Origin: Mycetocola lacteus
Lineage (GTDB): Bacteria > Actinomycetota > Actinomycetes > Actinomycetales > Microbacteriaceae
Assembly (NCBI RefSeq): GCF_003667575.1
Contig: NZ_RCUY01000002.1
Location: 620,001-684,000, forward strand
Length of the DNA stretch: 64,000 nucleotides
Reading direction: 5' to 3'
Under the pieces are notes generated by a model. That model did not search any database. It was not told the DNA's origin and worked only from the letters and a program-made list of their open reading frames with translations. This document shows positions 42,579-52,113 of the stretch, one piece after another. Position 1 is the stretch's first letter, and each line of letters starts with the position of its first letter. A program made the translations under genes and the position numbers.

Positions 42579-43892
42579 CTAGTCGAGCAGCAGTGCGGGC
42601 TCCTCGATAATGGAGGCCACATCGGCGATGAAGCGGGAGACCACATCGCCGTCCACGACGCGGTGATCGAAGGATCCACCGATCGTCGTGACGAAGCGCG
42701 GACGCACCTCACCATCCACGACCCAGGGCTTCTGCTTGATCGTGCCGAGCGCCACGATTCCGACCTCGCCGGGGTTCAGAATCGGGGTGCCGGTGTCCAT
42801 CCCAAACACACCGATGTTGGTGATCGTGATCGTGCCATCCTGCATGTCCGCCGGGGTGGTCTTGCCGTCCCGGGCGGTCAGGGTGAGCTGCTCAAGCGAC
42901 TTGGCCAGCTCGAGCAGTGACATGCCCTGAGCCTCCTTGACGTTGGGGACGATCAGGCCGCGCGGGGTGGCCGCGGCGATGCCGAGGTTCACGTAGTGAC
43001 GCACGATGATCTCGTTCTCGGTCCAGGTCGCGTTGACCGTGGGGTTACGACGCACGGCCCAGATGATCGCGCGGGCCATGATCAGCAGCGGGGACACCTT
43101 GACGCCGGCGAAGTCGGGGGAGGCCTTGAGGCGCTTCACAAACTCCATCGTGCGGGTCGCATCCACGTCCACAAACACGCTCACGTGCGGCGCGGTGAAC
43201 GCACTCTGCACCATCGCCTGCGCGATGGCCTTCCGCATGCCCTTGACCGGAATCCGCTCCTCGCGCTCGGGTGCCCAGGCGGGGGTCTCGATGTTGCGGA
43301 ACACGCTGGCCTGACCGGCCGAACGCACCACGTCATCGCGGGTGATCTCGCCCACCAGGCCGGTGCCCTGGACCGCGGACAGGTCCACGCCCAGGTCCTT
43401 GGCCAGCTTACGGATCGGCGGCTTGGCGATGATCGGGCTGGCCGAGGCCGCGGGCACGCTCGGCGGCGGTACCGGGGCGGCGGCGGGGGTCGGGCGGCCG
43501 CGGCGACGCGAGGTCACCAATCCGGCCGATCCGTACCCCACCAGCACCGACCCCGAGCCCTCGGGCTCGGCGGCAATCGTGGACTGGGTGTCGGCGGCGG
43601 CCTCGGCCACGGCGGCATCCGGAGCCGGGGTGGCTACCGGTGCGGCGGCGGAACCGTCGTTCACGGTGACGATCGGGGTGCCCACATCCACCGTGGTGCC
43701 CTCGGCCACCAGGATCTCGCTGACGGTGCCCGCAAACGGGGACGGCAGCTCAACCAGGGACTTGGCCGTCTCGATCTCCACCAGGGTGTCGTTGATCTCA
43801 ACCCGGTCGCCCGGGGCCACCTTCCAGGAGACGATCTCGGCCTCGGTGAGGCCCTCGCCTACGTCCGGCAGGGGAAAACTCTGCTCGCTCAT
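42579..43892 (-). CDS. Dihydrolipoamide acyltransferase (E2) of a 2-oxoacid dehydrogenase
   Basis: This 437-residue E2 has one lipoyl domain (lysine in [14 protein letters not shown], near residue 43), a subunit-binding domain ([21 protein letters not shown], about residues 155-190) and a C-terminal catalytic domain with FDHRVVDG. The single lipoyl domain and the E1alpha/E1beta partners favour a branched-chain 2-oxoacid complex over pyruvate dehydrogenase. AGGAGA precedes the ATG. No E3 gene is present here. Confidence 0.9.
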   Translation of the reverse strand: MSEQSFPLPDVGEGLTEAEIVSWKVAPGDRVEINDTLVEIETAKSLVELPSPFAGTVSEILVAEGTTVDVGTPIVTVNDGSAAAPVATPAPDAAVAEAAADTQSTIAAEPEGSGSVLVGYGSAGLVTSRRRGRPTPAAAPVPPPSVPAASASPIIAKPPIRKLAKDLGVDLSAVQGTGLVGEITRDDVVRSAGQASVFRNIETPAWAPEREERIPVKGMRKAIAQAMVQSAFTAPHVSVFVDVDATRTMEFVKRLKASPDFAGVKVSPLLIMARAIIWAVRRNPTVNATWTENEIIVRHYVNLGIAAATPRGLIVPNVKEAQGMSLLELAKSLEQLTLTARDGKTTPADMQDGTITITNIGVFGMDTGTPILNPGEVGIVALGTIKQKPWVVDGEVRPRFVTTIGGSFDHRVVDGDVVSRFIADVASIIEEPALLLD

Positions 43893-43903
43893 CTCGTCTC
43901 CTT

Positions 43904-44887
43904 CTAGTACGCCAGGGCCCGGTCCACCGCGTCGAGTACGCGGTCGGCATCGGGCAGGTACAGTCCTTCAAGTTTCGCAGCCGGGAACGGGGTGTCAAAC
44001 CCCGACACCCGCAGCACGGGTGCTTCCAGCGAGTAGAACGCCTTCTCGGCCAGGGTCGCGGCGATCTCCGAACCCACCGAGGCGTTCTCCGGGGCCTCCT
44101 GAGCCACGATCACGCGACCGGTCTTACGGGCGCTGTCCAGCAGCGGGCCGTAGTCGATCGGGGAGATTGAACGCAGATCGACCACCTCGGCGCTGATGCC
44201 CTCACCCGCGGCCACCTCGGCGGCCTGCAGCAGCGTGGACACCATGGCGCCGTGGCCGATCAGGGTCACGTCGGTGCCCTCGCGGGCCACACGGCTCTGG
44301 TGCAGGCCCAGCTGCGACTCGGAGAGGTTGACCTCACCCTTGGGCCAGTACCGGCTCTTGGGCTCAAAGAACAGCACCGGGTCATTGCTCTGGATCGCTT
44401 CCTGGATCATCCAGTAGGCATCGTTCGGGGTCGAGGGGCTCACCACGCGCAGACCCGCGGTGTGCGCGAAGTAGGCCTCGGGGCTCTCCTGGTGGTGCTC
44501 GACGGCACCGATGTGCCCGCCGTAGGGCACCCGAATCACCACGGGCATCGACACGGTGCCACCGTGACGGTTGGTCTGCTTGGCCAGCTGCGACACGATC
44601 TGGTCGAAGGCCGGGTAGATGAACCCGTCAAACTGGATCTCGCACACCGGACGGTACCCGCGCATGGCCAGGCCGATCGCGGTGCCCACGATGCCGGACT
44701 CGGCCAGCGGGGTGTCCTGCACCCGGCGCGGTCCAAACTCGGCCTGCAGACCCTCGGTGATCCGGAAGACACCACCCAGCGGGCCAATGTCCTCACCCAT
44801 CAGCAGGACCTTCTCATCCGCGGCGAGTGCTGCACGCAGCCCGGCGTTGAGCGCCTTGGCCATCGGCATGTTCACGATTTCGCTCAT
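43904..44887 (-). CDS. 2-oxoacid dehydrogenase E1 component, beta subunit
   Basis: This 327-residue protein has the transketolase-type pyrimidine-binding fold: [20 protein letters not shown] near the N-terminus and [23 protein letters not shown] in the middle. It completes the thiamine diphosphate site with the alpha subunit. The start overlaps the alpha-subunit stop by ATGA, ensuring equal synthesis. The substrate is probably a branched-chain 2-oxoacid; pyruvate cannot be excluded. Confidence 0.92.
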   Translation of the reverse strand: MSEIVNMPMAKALNAGLRAALAADEKVLLMGEDIGPLGGVFRITEGLQAEFGPRRVQDTPLAESGIVGTAIGLAMRGYRPVCEIQFDGFIYPAFDQIVSQLAKQTNRHGGTVSMPVVIRVPYGGHIGAVEHHQESPEAYFAHTAGLRVVSPSTPNDAYWMIQEAIQSNDPVLFFEPKSRYWPKGEVNLSESQLGLHQSRVAREGTDVTLIGHGAMVSTLLQAAEVAAGEGISAEVVDLRSISPIDYGPLLDSARKTGRVIVAQEAPENASVGSEIAATLAEKAFYSLEAPVLRVSGFDTPFPAAKLEGLYLPDADRVLDAVDRALAY

Positions 44888-46020
44888 CGGTTCTCCTCCG
44901 TCATCGATGCCTCATACCGGGTCAGCCAGTCCGACTGCTCCCGCATGCGGGGGTGCTCCTCGGAGTACACGTGTTCAAACATGGTGGGGAAGTCGGGGGC
45001 TTCCAGGGCCAGGGTGCGGGCACGCACGTCGGCGCACAGGTCCTTGGCGTCCTCGGCGGCGCTGGTGAACAGCGACTCGGCGGCCCCACGCGACCGCAGG
45101 TACGCCTCGAAGCGGACGATGGGGTCACGCTGACCCCACTCGGCGCGCTCCTCATTGGTGCGGTACTTGGTGGGATCATCGCTCGTGGTGTGCGCACCCA
45201 TCCGGTAGGTCATCGCCTCGATGAAGCGCGGGCCCTGGCCCACGCGAGCCTCATCCAGGAACTGCGAGGTGACCGCGTAACTGGCCAGCACGTCGTTGCC
45301 ATCGATCTGCACGCTGGGCAGACCGAAGCCCGCGCCGCGCAGGTACAGCGGGGTGCGCGACTGCACCGACACCGGAACCGAGATGGCCCACTGGTTGTTC
45401 TGCAGGAAGAAGACCTGCGGGGTCTGGTGGCTCGCGGCGAAGACCAGGGCCTCGCTCACGTCGCCCTCGGAGGTCGAGCCGTCGCCGAAGTAGACCATCG
45501 TGGCCTCGTCGGTCTCGACGTTGCCGGTGCCGCTGGCACCGTCGAAGAGCTGCCCCATCGCATAGCCGGTGGCGTGCAGGGTCTGCGAGCCGAGGACCAG
45601 GGTGTAGAGGTGGAAGTTACCGTTCTTGGGATCGGTAGGGTCCCATCCGCCCAGCGTGACGCCACGCATCAGGCTGAGGATGCCCACCGGGTCAACCCCG
45701 CGGATCATGCCCACCACGTGCTCGCGGTAGGAGGGGAAGATGTGGTCCTGCGGACGGGCGGCATGGGCCGAACCCACCTGCGCACCCTCCTGGCCCTCAC
45801 TCGGCGGGAACAGGGCCATCTCACCCTGACGCTGCAGGTTGGTAGCCTCGCGGTCAAAGGCACGCACCGAGACCATGTCGCGGTAGAAGCGCTCGTGGTG
45901 GGCGTCGGTCAGGCTGTCCAGGCGCGCCAGGAAGGGTTCGGCGGCCGGGGTCGGCGCGAAGGTGCCGTCGGCACTCAGGAACCGTACCGGCTCCGGGGCT
46001 TGTTCGGTGTGAAGAGTCAT
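44884..46020 (-). CDS. 2-oxoacid dehydrogenase E1 component, alpha subunit
   Basis: This 378-residue protein has the thiamine diphosphate motif GDGSTSEGDVSEALVFA ... QNNQWAIS and the phosphorylation-loop-like segment MGAHTTSDDPTKYR. It pairs with the adjacent beta subunit as an alpha2beta2 decarboxylase of the complex. GGAGAA precedes the ATG, and the aminotransferase gene ends 12 bases upstream, so all four genes form one operon. Confidence 0.92.
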   Translation of the reverse strand: MTLHTEQAPEPVRFLSADGTFAPTPAAEPFLARLDSLTDAHHERFYRDMVSVRAFDREATNLQRQGEMALFPPSEGQEGAQVGSAHAARPQDHIFPSYREHVVGMIRGVDPVGILSLMRGVTLGGWDPTDPKNGNFHLYTLVLGSQTLHATGYAMGQLFDGASGTGNVETDEATMVYFGDGSTSEGDVSEALVFAASHQTPQVFFLQNNQWAISVPVSVQSRTPLYLRGAGFGLPSVQIDGNDVLASYAVTSQFLDEARVGQGPRFIEAMTYRMGAHTTSDDPTKYRTNEERAEWGQRDPIVRFEAYLRSRGAAESLFTSAAEDAKDLCADVRARTLALEAPDFPTMFEHVYSEEHPRMREQSDWLTRYEASMTEENR

Positions 46021-46032
46021 GATGTTCTCCGG

Positions 46033-47139
46033 TTAGGCTGCTCGGGCCGGGTGGCCGGCGGGCAGCTCGGATAGGATCTCCGCCGCCGTGGCGAGGAGGG
46101 GGGCGAGGGATTCTTCCTCGCCGATGCTCAGGCGGATGCCGTCTCCGGCAAACGGTCGGGTGACCAGGCCCGCATCGAGCAGGCGCTCGGCACCGGCCAG
46201 CGTGTGCTCACCCAGCGCGAGCCAGATGAAGTTGGATTCGCTGTGGGGGATGTTCCATCCCTGAGCGCGCAGCGCATCAACCAGGCGGGTGCGTCGCTCG
46301 GTGATGGTCGAAACGCGCTCGAGCAGCTCGGCCTCGGCTTCGAGCGACGCGAGTGCTGCCGCCTCAGCCACGCCGGTGACCGACAGCAGCACCTCGGTCA
46401 AGCGGGCTGCCTGCAGGATCTCGGCGGGGCCGGTCGCCCAGCCCACGCGCAGGGCGGCCAGGCCGTAGGCCTTGGAGAAGGTGCGCAGGATCACCAGGTT
46501 CGGGTAACGGCCGATCAGGGTGCGCCCGTCCACGGTGTCGGGGTCGGTGACAAACTCCGCGTAGGCCTCATCCAGCAGGACAAGCAGGTCGCTGGGGACC
46601 TTCTCCATAAACGCGGCAAAATCTTCGGCGGTCACGATCACGCCGGTGGGGTTGTTCGGGGTGCACACCACCACAACCCGGGTTGCCGGGGTGATCGCCT
46701 GGGCCATTGCGTCCAGGTCGTGTCCGCCGTCGGCGCGGTTGGGGACCATGACGGCGGTCGCGCCGGTCACCGTGGTCATCGTCACATACGCCTCAAACGA
46801 GCGCCAGGAAAACAGGATTTCGTCGCCGGGACCTGCGGCCGCCAGGAAGAGCTGCTGGAGCAGGGCGATCGCCCCGGTGCCGATCAGGACCTCGTCGGCG
46901 GTGGTACCCAGTCGCTCCGCCAGGGCCGAACGCAGCGCCGGAGCACTCGCGTTGGGATAGCGGTTGAGCGTCAGCGCAGACGTCGCCGCCGCCAGTACCG
47001 AGGGCAGCGGCGGGAACGGGTTCTCGTTGCTCGAGAGCTTGAAGGCATCAGCGGCCGCGGGGCGGCCCTGCTGATATCCCGGTGAGGCCAGGATCTCGGG
47101 CCTCAGCTTCACAGATGTTCGTTGTACGTTATCCACCAC
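46033..47139 (-). CDS. PLP-dependent aminotransferase, histidinol-phosphate/aromatic type
   Basis: This class I/II aminotransferase of about 368 residues contains KLSSNENPFPPLPSVLAA, NNPTGVIV, LLDEAYAEF and the lysine motif TFSKAYGLAALRVGW. It is close to HisC and to actinobacterial phenylalanine/aromatic aminotransferases. Codons TTG (47142), GTG (47139) and GTG (47136) are possible starts; no ribosome binding site is seen and TAGACT lies just upstream, so a leaderless GTG start is likely. Its place in the E1/E2 operon suggests it makes 2-oxoacids for that complex rather than histidine. Confidence 0.83.
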   Translation of the reverse strand: MVDNVQRTSVKLRPEILASPGYQQGRPAAADAFKLSSNENPFPPLPSVLAAATSALTLNRYPNASAPALRSALAERLGTTADEVLIGTGAIALLQQLFLAAAGPGDEILFSWRSFEAYVTMTTVTGATAVMVPNRADGGHDLDAMAQAITPATRVVVVCTPNNPTGVIVTAEDFAAFMEKVPSDLLVLLDEAYAEFVTDPDTVDGRTLIGRYPNLVILRTFSKAYGLAALRVGWATGPAEILQAARLTEVLLSVTGVAEAAALASLEAEAELLERVSTITERRTRLVDALRAQGWNIPHSESNFIWLALGEHTLAGAERLLDAGLVTRPFAGDGIRLSIGEEESLAPLLATAAEILSELPAGHPARAA

Positions 47140-47214
47140 CAAAGTCTATTCATCCGCCGATACCGGCGCTGGAATGTAGTGCGACTCGCCGCAAGAACTG
47201 CGATAGTGGAGCAT

Positions 47215-47610
47215 ATGGGAAATTTTCTCCTGCGATTAATCACCAACGCGATTGCGATTTGGCTCACCACCCTGCTGCTGAGCGGCGTCACCGTGCGCCC
47301 GTTTTCGGATGACCAGTGGTGGCAGATTGGGCTCAGCTACCTCATCGTCGCCTTCATCTTTGCGGTGGTCAACGGCATCCTGGGCACCATCGTGAAGATC
47401 GTGGCGATTCCGCTCTACGTGATTACCCTGGGCCTGATCTCCTTCGTGATCAACGGGGTGCTGCTGCTGATCGTCGCATCCGTCACCGAATGGTTCGGAT
47501 TCGGCCTGCGGGTCGAGAATCTGGGCTGGGCCATCCTCGGTGCCATCGTGATCTCGATCATCAACGCGATCATCGGTGCCATCCTGCGCCCCCAGCAAAG
47601 ACGACGCTAG
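47215..47610 (+). CDS. Holin-IV-like (PF04020-type) four-helix membrane protein
   Basis: This 131-residue protein has four hydrophobic segments and the family pattern LLRLITNAIAIWLTTLLLSG, VNGILGTIVKIVAIPLYVIT and SIINAIIGAILRP. The family is named after mycobacteriophage holins but is widespread in bacterial chromosomes, where its role is unknown. No phage genes surround it. It is followed after three bases by the phosphatase and then purB, so it belongs to an ordinary chromosomal operon. Confidence 0.85.
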   Translation: MGNFLLRLITNAIAIWLTTLLLSGVTVRPFSDDQWWQIGLSYLIVAFIFAVVNGILGTIVKIVAIPLYVITLGLISFVINGVLLLIVASVTEWFGFGLRVENLGWAILGAIVISIINAIIGAILRPQQRRR

Positions 47611-47613
47611 GCC

Positions 47614-48126
47614 GTGCCCGTGCCCGCGCAGCCCTTTGCGATTAACTTCGTCTGCTCCGGCAATATCTGCCGGTCCCCGATGGCCGAGGTGATCCTGCGT
47701 GGACTTGCAGAAGAGGCGGGACTCGCGTCCTCGCTGCGGATCATCTCTACCGGCACCGGCGACTGGCACGTGGGGGAGCAGGCCGACCATCGCACGATCG
47801 CCTCCCTCGCCCGGCACGGTTACGACGGCAGCGCCCACCGTGCCCAGAAGTTTCAGCCCGAACACTACGACGAGTTCGACCTCCTGGTGGCTTTGGATCG
47901 CAGCCACGAACGCGTGTTGCGCGCCGGTGCCCCTACCCCCGAGGACGCCGATAAGGTGGCGCTCCTGCTGAGTTTTGACCCCGCGCAGGCCCATCTGCGC
48001 GATGTTCCCGACCCCTATTATGCGGACGATGCGGTGTTTGACGCGGTTTTTGTCATGATTAGGAAGGCGTGCGAACAACTTTTTCGCCAAATACAACCCG
48101 CGATCCGAGCAGGAGCCTCTCGATGA
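47614..48126 (+). CDS. Low-molecular-weight protein tyrosine phosphatase
   Basis: This 170-residue enzyme has the N-terminal P-loop CSGNICRSPMAE (C-x5-R-S) and the C-terminal general-acid motif DVPDPYY, so all catalytic residues are present. It starts with GTG at 47614 and overlaps purB by ATGA. The downstream C-terminus ends shortly after the last helix, as usual. Confidence 0.93.
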   Translation: MPVPAQPFAINFVCSGNICRSPMAEVILRGLAEEAGLASSLRIISTGTGDWHVGEQADHRTIASLARHGYDGSAHRAQKFQPEHYDEFDLLVALDRSHERVLRAGAPTPEDADKVALLLSFDPAQAHLRDVPDPYYADDAVFDAVFVMIRKACEQLFRQIQPAIRAGASR

Positions 48127-49505
48127 CCTCACTTCCCATCCAGCCCCTCAGCCCCCTCGATGGCCGCTATCAGGCCGCCGTCAGCGGCCTGGGCGAGTAC
48201 CTCAGCGAGGCCGGCCTGAACCGCGCCCGCGTTCAGGTTGAGGTGGAATGGCTGATCGCGCTGACCGGTCGCGGTGCCTTCGGGACCTCGCCGCTGAGCG
48301 ATGAGCAGATCGATGCGCTGCGCGCCCTGTACACCGAATTCTCGCAGGCCGACATCGAGTGGCTGGCCGAGAAGGAGGCCGTGACCCGGCACGATGTGAA
48401 GGCCGTGGAGTACCTGGTGCGTCACCGCCTGAGCGAGCTGGGCCTCGACAGCATTGCCGAGCTGACGCACTTCGCCTGCACCAGCGAGGACATCAACAAC
48501 CTCTCCTACGCGCTGACCGTCTCCGCCGCCGTGCAGGAGGTCTGGCTGCCCGGCCTGCGTCGCGTGATCGACATCCTGCGTGAGCTGGCCCACGAACACC
48601 GCGATGCGGCGATGCTCTCGCACACCCACGGCCAGCCGGCAACCCCGAGCACCATGGGCCGCGAGCTCGCGGTGACCGCCTGGCGTCTGGAGCGGATCGT
48701 CACCCAGATCCAGCAGACCGAGTACCTGGGCAAGTTCTCCGGCGCCACCGGCACCTTCTCCGCCCACGTGGTGGCCGAGCCCGAGGCCAACTGGCCCGCG
48801 CTGTCGAAGGAGTTCGTTGAGGGTCTGGGGCTCACCTGGAACCCGCTGACCACCCAGATCGAGTCCCACGACTGGCAGGCCGAGCTGTACGGCAAGGTAT
48901 CCCACGCCAACCGCGTGCTGCACAACCTGGCAACCGACATCTGGACCTACATCTCGATGGGTTACTTCACCCAGATCCCGCAGGCGGGTGCCACCGGCTC
49001 CTCGACCATGCCGCATAAGATCAACCCGATCCGCTTCGAGAACGCCGAGGCCAACCTCGAGCTCTCCAGCGCGATCCTCGACTCGCTCGCCGCGACCCTG
49101 GTGACCTCGCGCATGCAGCGCGACCTGACCGACTCGAGCGCCCAGCGCAACATCGGCGTGGGCTTCGGCCACTCGCTGCTGGCCCTGGACAACCTGGCCC
49201 GCGGCCTGCGCGAGATCTCGCTGAACCGTGCGGCCCTGCTGGCCGACCTCGACGCCAACTGGGAGATCCTGGGCGAGGCCATCCAGACCGTGATCCGCGC
49301 CGAGGTGGCCGCCGGACGCTCCTCGATCGAGGACCCGTACGCGCTGCTCAAGGAGCTCACCCGCGGCAAGCGCATCGGTCAGGCCGACCTGATCGCGTTT
49401 GTGGAGAAGCTGGAAATCGGCGACGAAGCCAAGGCCCGCCTGCTCGCGCTGACCCCCGCGACCTACGTGGGACTGTCGGCCGAGCTGGTGGACTTCCTGC
49501 CGTAA
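48123..49505 (+). CDS. purB: Adenylosuccinate lyase
   Basis: This 460-residue enzyme of purine synthesis cleaves SAICAR and adenylosuccinate. It shows SPLDGRYQAAV at the start, TSEDINNLSYA, the catalytic-histidine segment SHTHGQPATPSTMGRE, and the signature loop TGSSTMPHKINPIRFENAE. It is closer to the longer, E. coli-like form. The ATG overlaps the phosphatase stop. Two hairpins follow the stop codon. Confidence 0.96.
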   Translation: MTSLPIQPLSPLDGRYQAAVSGLGEYLSEAGLNRARVQVEVEWLIALTGRGAFGTSPLSDEQIDALRALYTEFSQADIEWLAEKEAVTRHDVKAVEYLVRHRLSELGLDSIAELTHFACTSEDINNLSYALTVSAAVQEVWLPGLRRVIDILRELAHEHRDAAMLSHTHGQPATPSTMGRELAVTAWRLERIVTQIQQTEYLGKFSGATGTFSAHVVAEPEANWPALSKEFVEGLGLTWNPLTTQIESHDWQAELYGKVSHANRVLHNLATDIWTYISMGYFTQIPQAGATGSSTMPHKINPIRFENAEANLELSSAILDSLAATLVTSRMQRDLTDSSAQRNIGVGFGHSLLALDNLARGLREISLNRAALLADLDANWEILGEAIQTVIRAEVAAGRSSIEDPYALLKELTRGKRIGQADLIAFVEKLEIGDEAKARLLALTPATYVGLSAELVDFLP

Positions 49506-49523
49506 TCGATTAGACAGAGATAC

Positions 49524-49591
49524 GGACTCGTAAAGCGGCGAGTCCCATTGGTCGTTGCAACGCCCCACCCTCTGGGATGTTGCAACGACCA
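49524..49591 (+). terminator. Tandem hairpins ending the purB operon
   Basis: GGACTCG/CGAGTCC (49524-49530 with 49539-49545) is followed by a perfect 13-bp stem (49549-49561 with 49579-49591) and TTTC. Together they form a bidirectional-looking terminator right at the border of the AT-richer island. Confidence 0.8.
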
Positions 49592-50097
49592 TTTCTCGTT
49601 CAGCCAATGCGCCTTGGAAAGTGGGTGAAAACCCGTCACCGTGTTCAACAAGCTAAGTCCCGTTACCGTTTTCATAAACGATATGTGCCGGACCAAACAT
49701 ACGTCGCCGATGGGCACACAAATCAAGCGCCTACGGCAAATCTCTCGACCTAACCGCAACGATTTGCGCCAGAGTTACGAGATCGTGGAACAACGACCCG
49801 TCCACAATTATCAAAGAGGAGCTAGGTTCTGAGGTTCTTGCTGGCCGGAAATAAGTGGGTCGACTTGTTTCACTACGGTTAATAAAAGTCATGTCCCGCT
49901 TGGACACTATCGTAAGAATTTACTATCTTCTCGTGCCTGAGCAGATCACTGTGCTAACGCCGCCTCTTTCGCGCACTTTAACAAGGACAGCGGCAACCCA
50001 CCCACTATTTTGCTCACCTAGCCCCTGGGAAGAGCCCTCTTCAACATCTGTTTGTCAATTGTCGCAGCTCTCAATTAGAACTCAAATCCAAACTGAG
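49592..50097. other. Gene-free stretch at the left end of the accessory island
   Basis: Base composition drops towards A/T here. Only short frames occur (for example 63 codons from 49641) with no ribosome binding site or recognisable family. The sequence may be decayed island DNA. No repeat or attachment site was recognised. Confidence 0.5.
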
Positions 50098-50628
50098 TCA
50101 AGCGCGTGGCATCCAGAAAGTCGCCGCATACAAATGAAAGACCGACTGCCCCAACAAAAGGACTTGATAGGCAGTCAAGCCGACCGAAACCGCTTGAACG
50201 ATAATTCCTGCGAGGCTGGGCTCCATGATGTTCTCATTGTTGGCGATAAGAGGCAGAGCGAGCTGAACAACAGCCAAGCCGGTAGATGCGATGCCAACCA
50301 GTACAGTCCAAAAAAGCTGGGTTGTTAGTCGATAAACCTGCCACCGCTCATCTTTGGCGTTGAACTCTGCGTCGTTTTTCAAGTTGATTGCCCACGGCCA
50401 GAAGAACATCACCAAAGTGACGCTCAGCGCGGTAAACACCGCGTTAGCCGCCAGAACCGATGCGCCAGTGTCTGTAGAGGTGCCCCAAAAACCGTGAGCG
50501 ACACCTACGAGAATACCGATGGCTAGCCAAGCGAACTGAACACGAGCCAACCCGGGGCGCGCAATAGTAGCGGGTGCTTTCGAATAGAACTGTTCCCGAA
50601 CTATTTGGAAAATAGAAACACCGTTCAA
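50098..50628 (-). CDS. Four-helix membrane protein of unknown function (island)
   Basis: This 176-residue protein has four hydrophobic segments (about residues 30-50, 58-80, 105-128, 138-165) and short charged ends. The ATG at 50628 follows an A/G-rich stretch (AACGGAGATG). It lies 19 bases downstream of the 361-residue gene, so the two form an operon. No family is recognised. Small multi-helix proteins are common effectors of two-gene phage-defence systems, but nothing here proves that role. Confidence 0.68.
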   Translation of the reverse strand: MNGVSIFQIVREQFYSKAPATIARPGLARVQFAWLAIGILVGVAHGFWGTSTDTGASVLAANAVFTALSVTLVMFFWPWAINLKNDAEFNAKDERWQVYRLTTQLFWTVLVGIASTGLAVVQLALPLIANNENIMEPSLAGIIVQAVSVGLTAYQVLLLGQSVFHLYAATFWMPRA

Positions 50629-50647
50629 TGATCATCTCCGTTCTAAG

Positions 50648-51733
50648 CTAAAGAACTCTCGTAAGAATATCTGCAGCCACTGTCTGTCCAATAGGGAGGC
50701 TGGTTTGGACATCGATTAAGAACTCACTACATGTCTTAGCAAACTCTTTATCTTCGGGCCGGTATGCGCGCGTTTGTCCGGCGCTCGTGCTTCCGACGTC
50801 GTAGACGAGAGTGGGACCCTTGTCCTCCGTGGCGAGGCCAAAGGAGCGCTGACGCCCGGCAGGATTGATGAACGCAACTTGGGCCTTCCATCCATCACCG
50901 ATGGCGGACTGCGGCGTGACTCCGGAGCCGCTGATTAGAGGGGAGGCAGAGAGAAATCCATAAACTGTATCTCTATCTGGTCCGGACGAAGTGACGATTC
51001 TGTTAAGCACGAGCCCACGTGGCTTGACCGTGACCCGGACGTCCGCATGATATCCGTTTACATCCATCGCTTGTGTCGATCCACCCGCGCGCGGCGCGTC
51101 AAAACGAAGCTCCTGAACCTGCACCATGTTTGCCCATGCCTTAACAGCTTCCCAGTCAGCAACCGGTTCAATCTTGGTTGTCAGGTCAGGAAGCTTGTCC
51201 CGCAGGACTTTCAAGAAGATTGATTCCATTTGAGAATAGCCGGTGCTCATTCCGGCGCGCTCACTGAGCCAGTAGGCTTCATGGGCCCCGCTAGGATATA
51301 CGAAAATGCCGCGAATGAGCGATTCGTTGTGTTCATCAGCAGCATAGCTAACGCGCGTGCCTTTACGCTGATGAAGCGTGCCGACTAGTCCCGCTCTTCC
51401 TACTCCAAATTCGACAAAGGTGAACTCGTCATGCTCAGCCATACGAATAACTCGAATTGATTTCGAGTCATCCTCTGAATCGAGTATCAATTCTGCCTGC
51501 TTCATTGAAGCTAGCTGCGCATCGATAATGGAACGGAGTGAGAGTCCTTTCCCATCTAGATCGCTGATGAGTTTCCGCTCGCCACCGCGCGCGTTCCGAG
51601 GATTCAATGCAAATGAATACGGAGTCATGGAATACTTCGCCAAAGTTAGTAGCCCTTCAAAGTAGGTTTCGCTGTTTTCAGATTCTAATAACGAGAAAAA
51701 CCCATACACGCTAAAAGAAGTCGTCGGTGCCAC
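50648..51733 (-). CDS. Unknown 361-residue soluble protein paired with the four-helix membrane protein
   Basis: This soluble protein has mixed alpha/beta content, no signal peptide and no enzymatic motif that I can name. Notable stretches are YSFALNPRNARGGERKLISDLDGKG (residues 38-62) and GGSTQAMDVNGYHADVRVTVKPRG in the second half. The DNA is AT-richer than the chromosome and uses codons rare in the neighbours. It is the first gene of a two-gene operon. The pairing with a small membrane protein recalls Kiwa-like or other two-component defence systems, but no similarity to KwaB could be established by eye. Confidence 0.65.
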   Translation of the reverse strand: MAPTTSFSVYGFFSLLESENSETYFEGLLTLAKYSMTPYSFALNPRNARGGERKLISDLDGKGLSLRSIIDAQLASMKQAELILDSEDDSKSIRVIRMAEHDEFTFVEFGVGRAGLVGTLHQRKGTRVSYAADEHNESLIRGIFVYPSGAHEAYWLSERAGMSTGYSQMESIFLKVLRDKLPDLTTKIEPVADWEAVKAWANMVQVQELRFDAPRAGGSTQAMDVNGYHADVRVTVKPRGLVLNRIVTSSGPDRDTVYGFLSASPLISGSGVTPQSAIGDGWKAQVAFINPAGRQRSFGLATEDKGPTLVYDVGSTSAGQTRAYRPEDKEFAKTCSEFLIDVQTSLPIGQTVAADILTRVL

Positions 51734-52113
51734 CGCTAAATGAAATGGTCTGGGTGTTCCGATTGGTAACGGGTGCGGGAGGTTTCAGACACAGCTAGGA
51801 GCGTATCGGTGTGGCATTGTCTGCCGATCCTTGTTCTGCAGCATTCAGTGTGGCATAGCGTACGCCTTGTGCCATCAAAGCCAACACAGCGAGTCATTGG
51901 AAGACCCCGATCCCGACTGGCTCAAGCTTTCAGGTCCACTCCGGCTTTATGTGCAATTCAGTGAAGACATCAGGCTGTGCGCGGTCTGGCGAAATCTGCG
52001 TGAAGCAATCTGAGTCCATGACCTCATAGTGACCACAGTTCACGCTAGATCTAGCTCCAACCACGAAATCCATAGGGATCCGTTCACCGGGTCGAGCCCG
52101 GTAGAGTCAAGTA
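51734..52113. other. Intergenic stretch with an open frame encoding a cysteine-rich remnant
   Basis: From 51744 to 52013 the plus strand is open for about 90 codons and encodes YRCGIVCRSLFCSIQCGIA, a possible zinc knuckle, followed by DPDWLKLSGPLRLYVQFSED. There is no good start codon or ribosome binding site, so this is probably the 3' remnant of a lost gene. The rest holds the divergent promoters of the flanking genes. Confidence 0.35.

Noticed and set aside
47215..47610. Possible prophage because of the holin-like protein
   Set aside because: The PF04020-type family is common in chromosomes, and no other phage gene is nearby.
48129..49607. Minus-strand frame of 492 codons
   Set aside because: It is the antisense shadow of purB, whose signature motifs are intact on the plus strand.
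49463..49832. Short frames downstream of purB (98 and 63 codons)
   Set aside because: They cover the terminator hairpins or lack ribosome binding sites and family resemblance.
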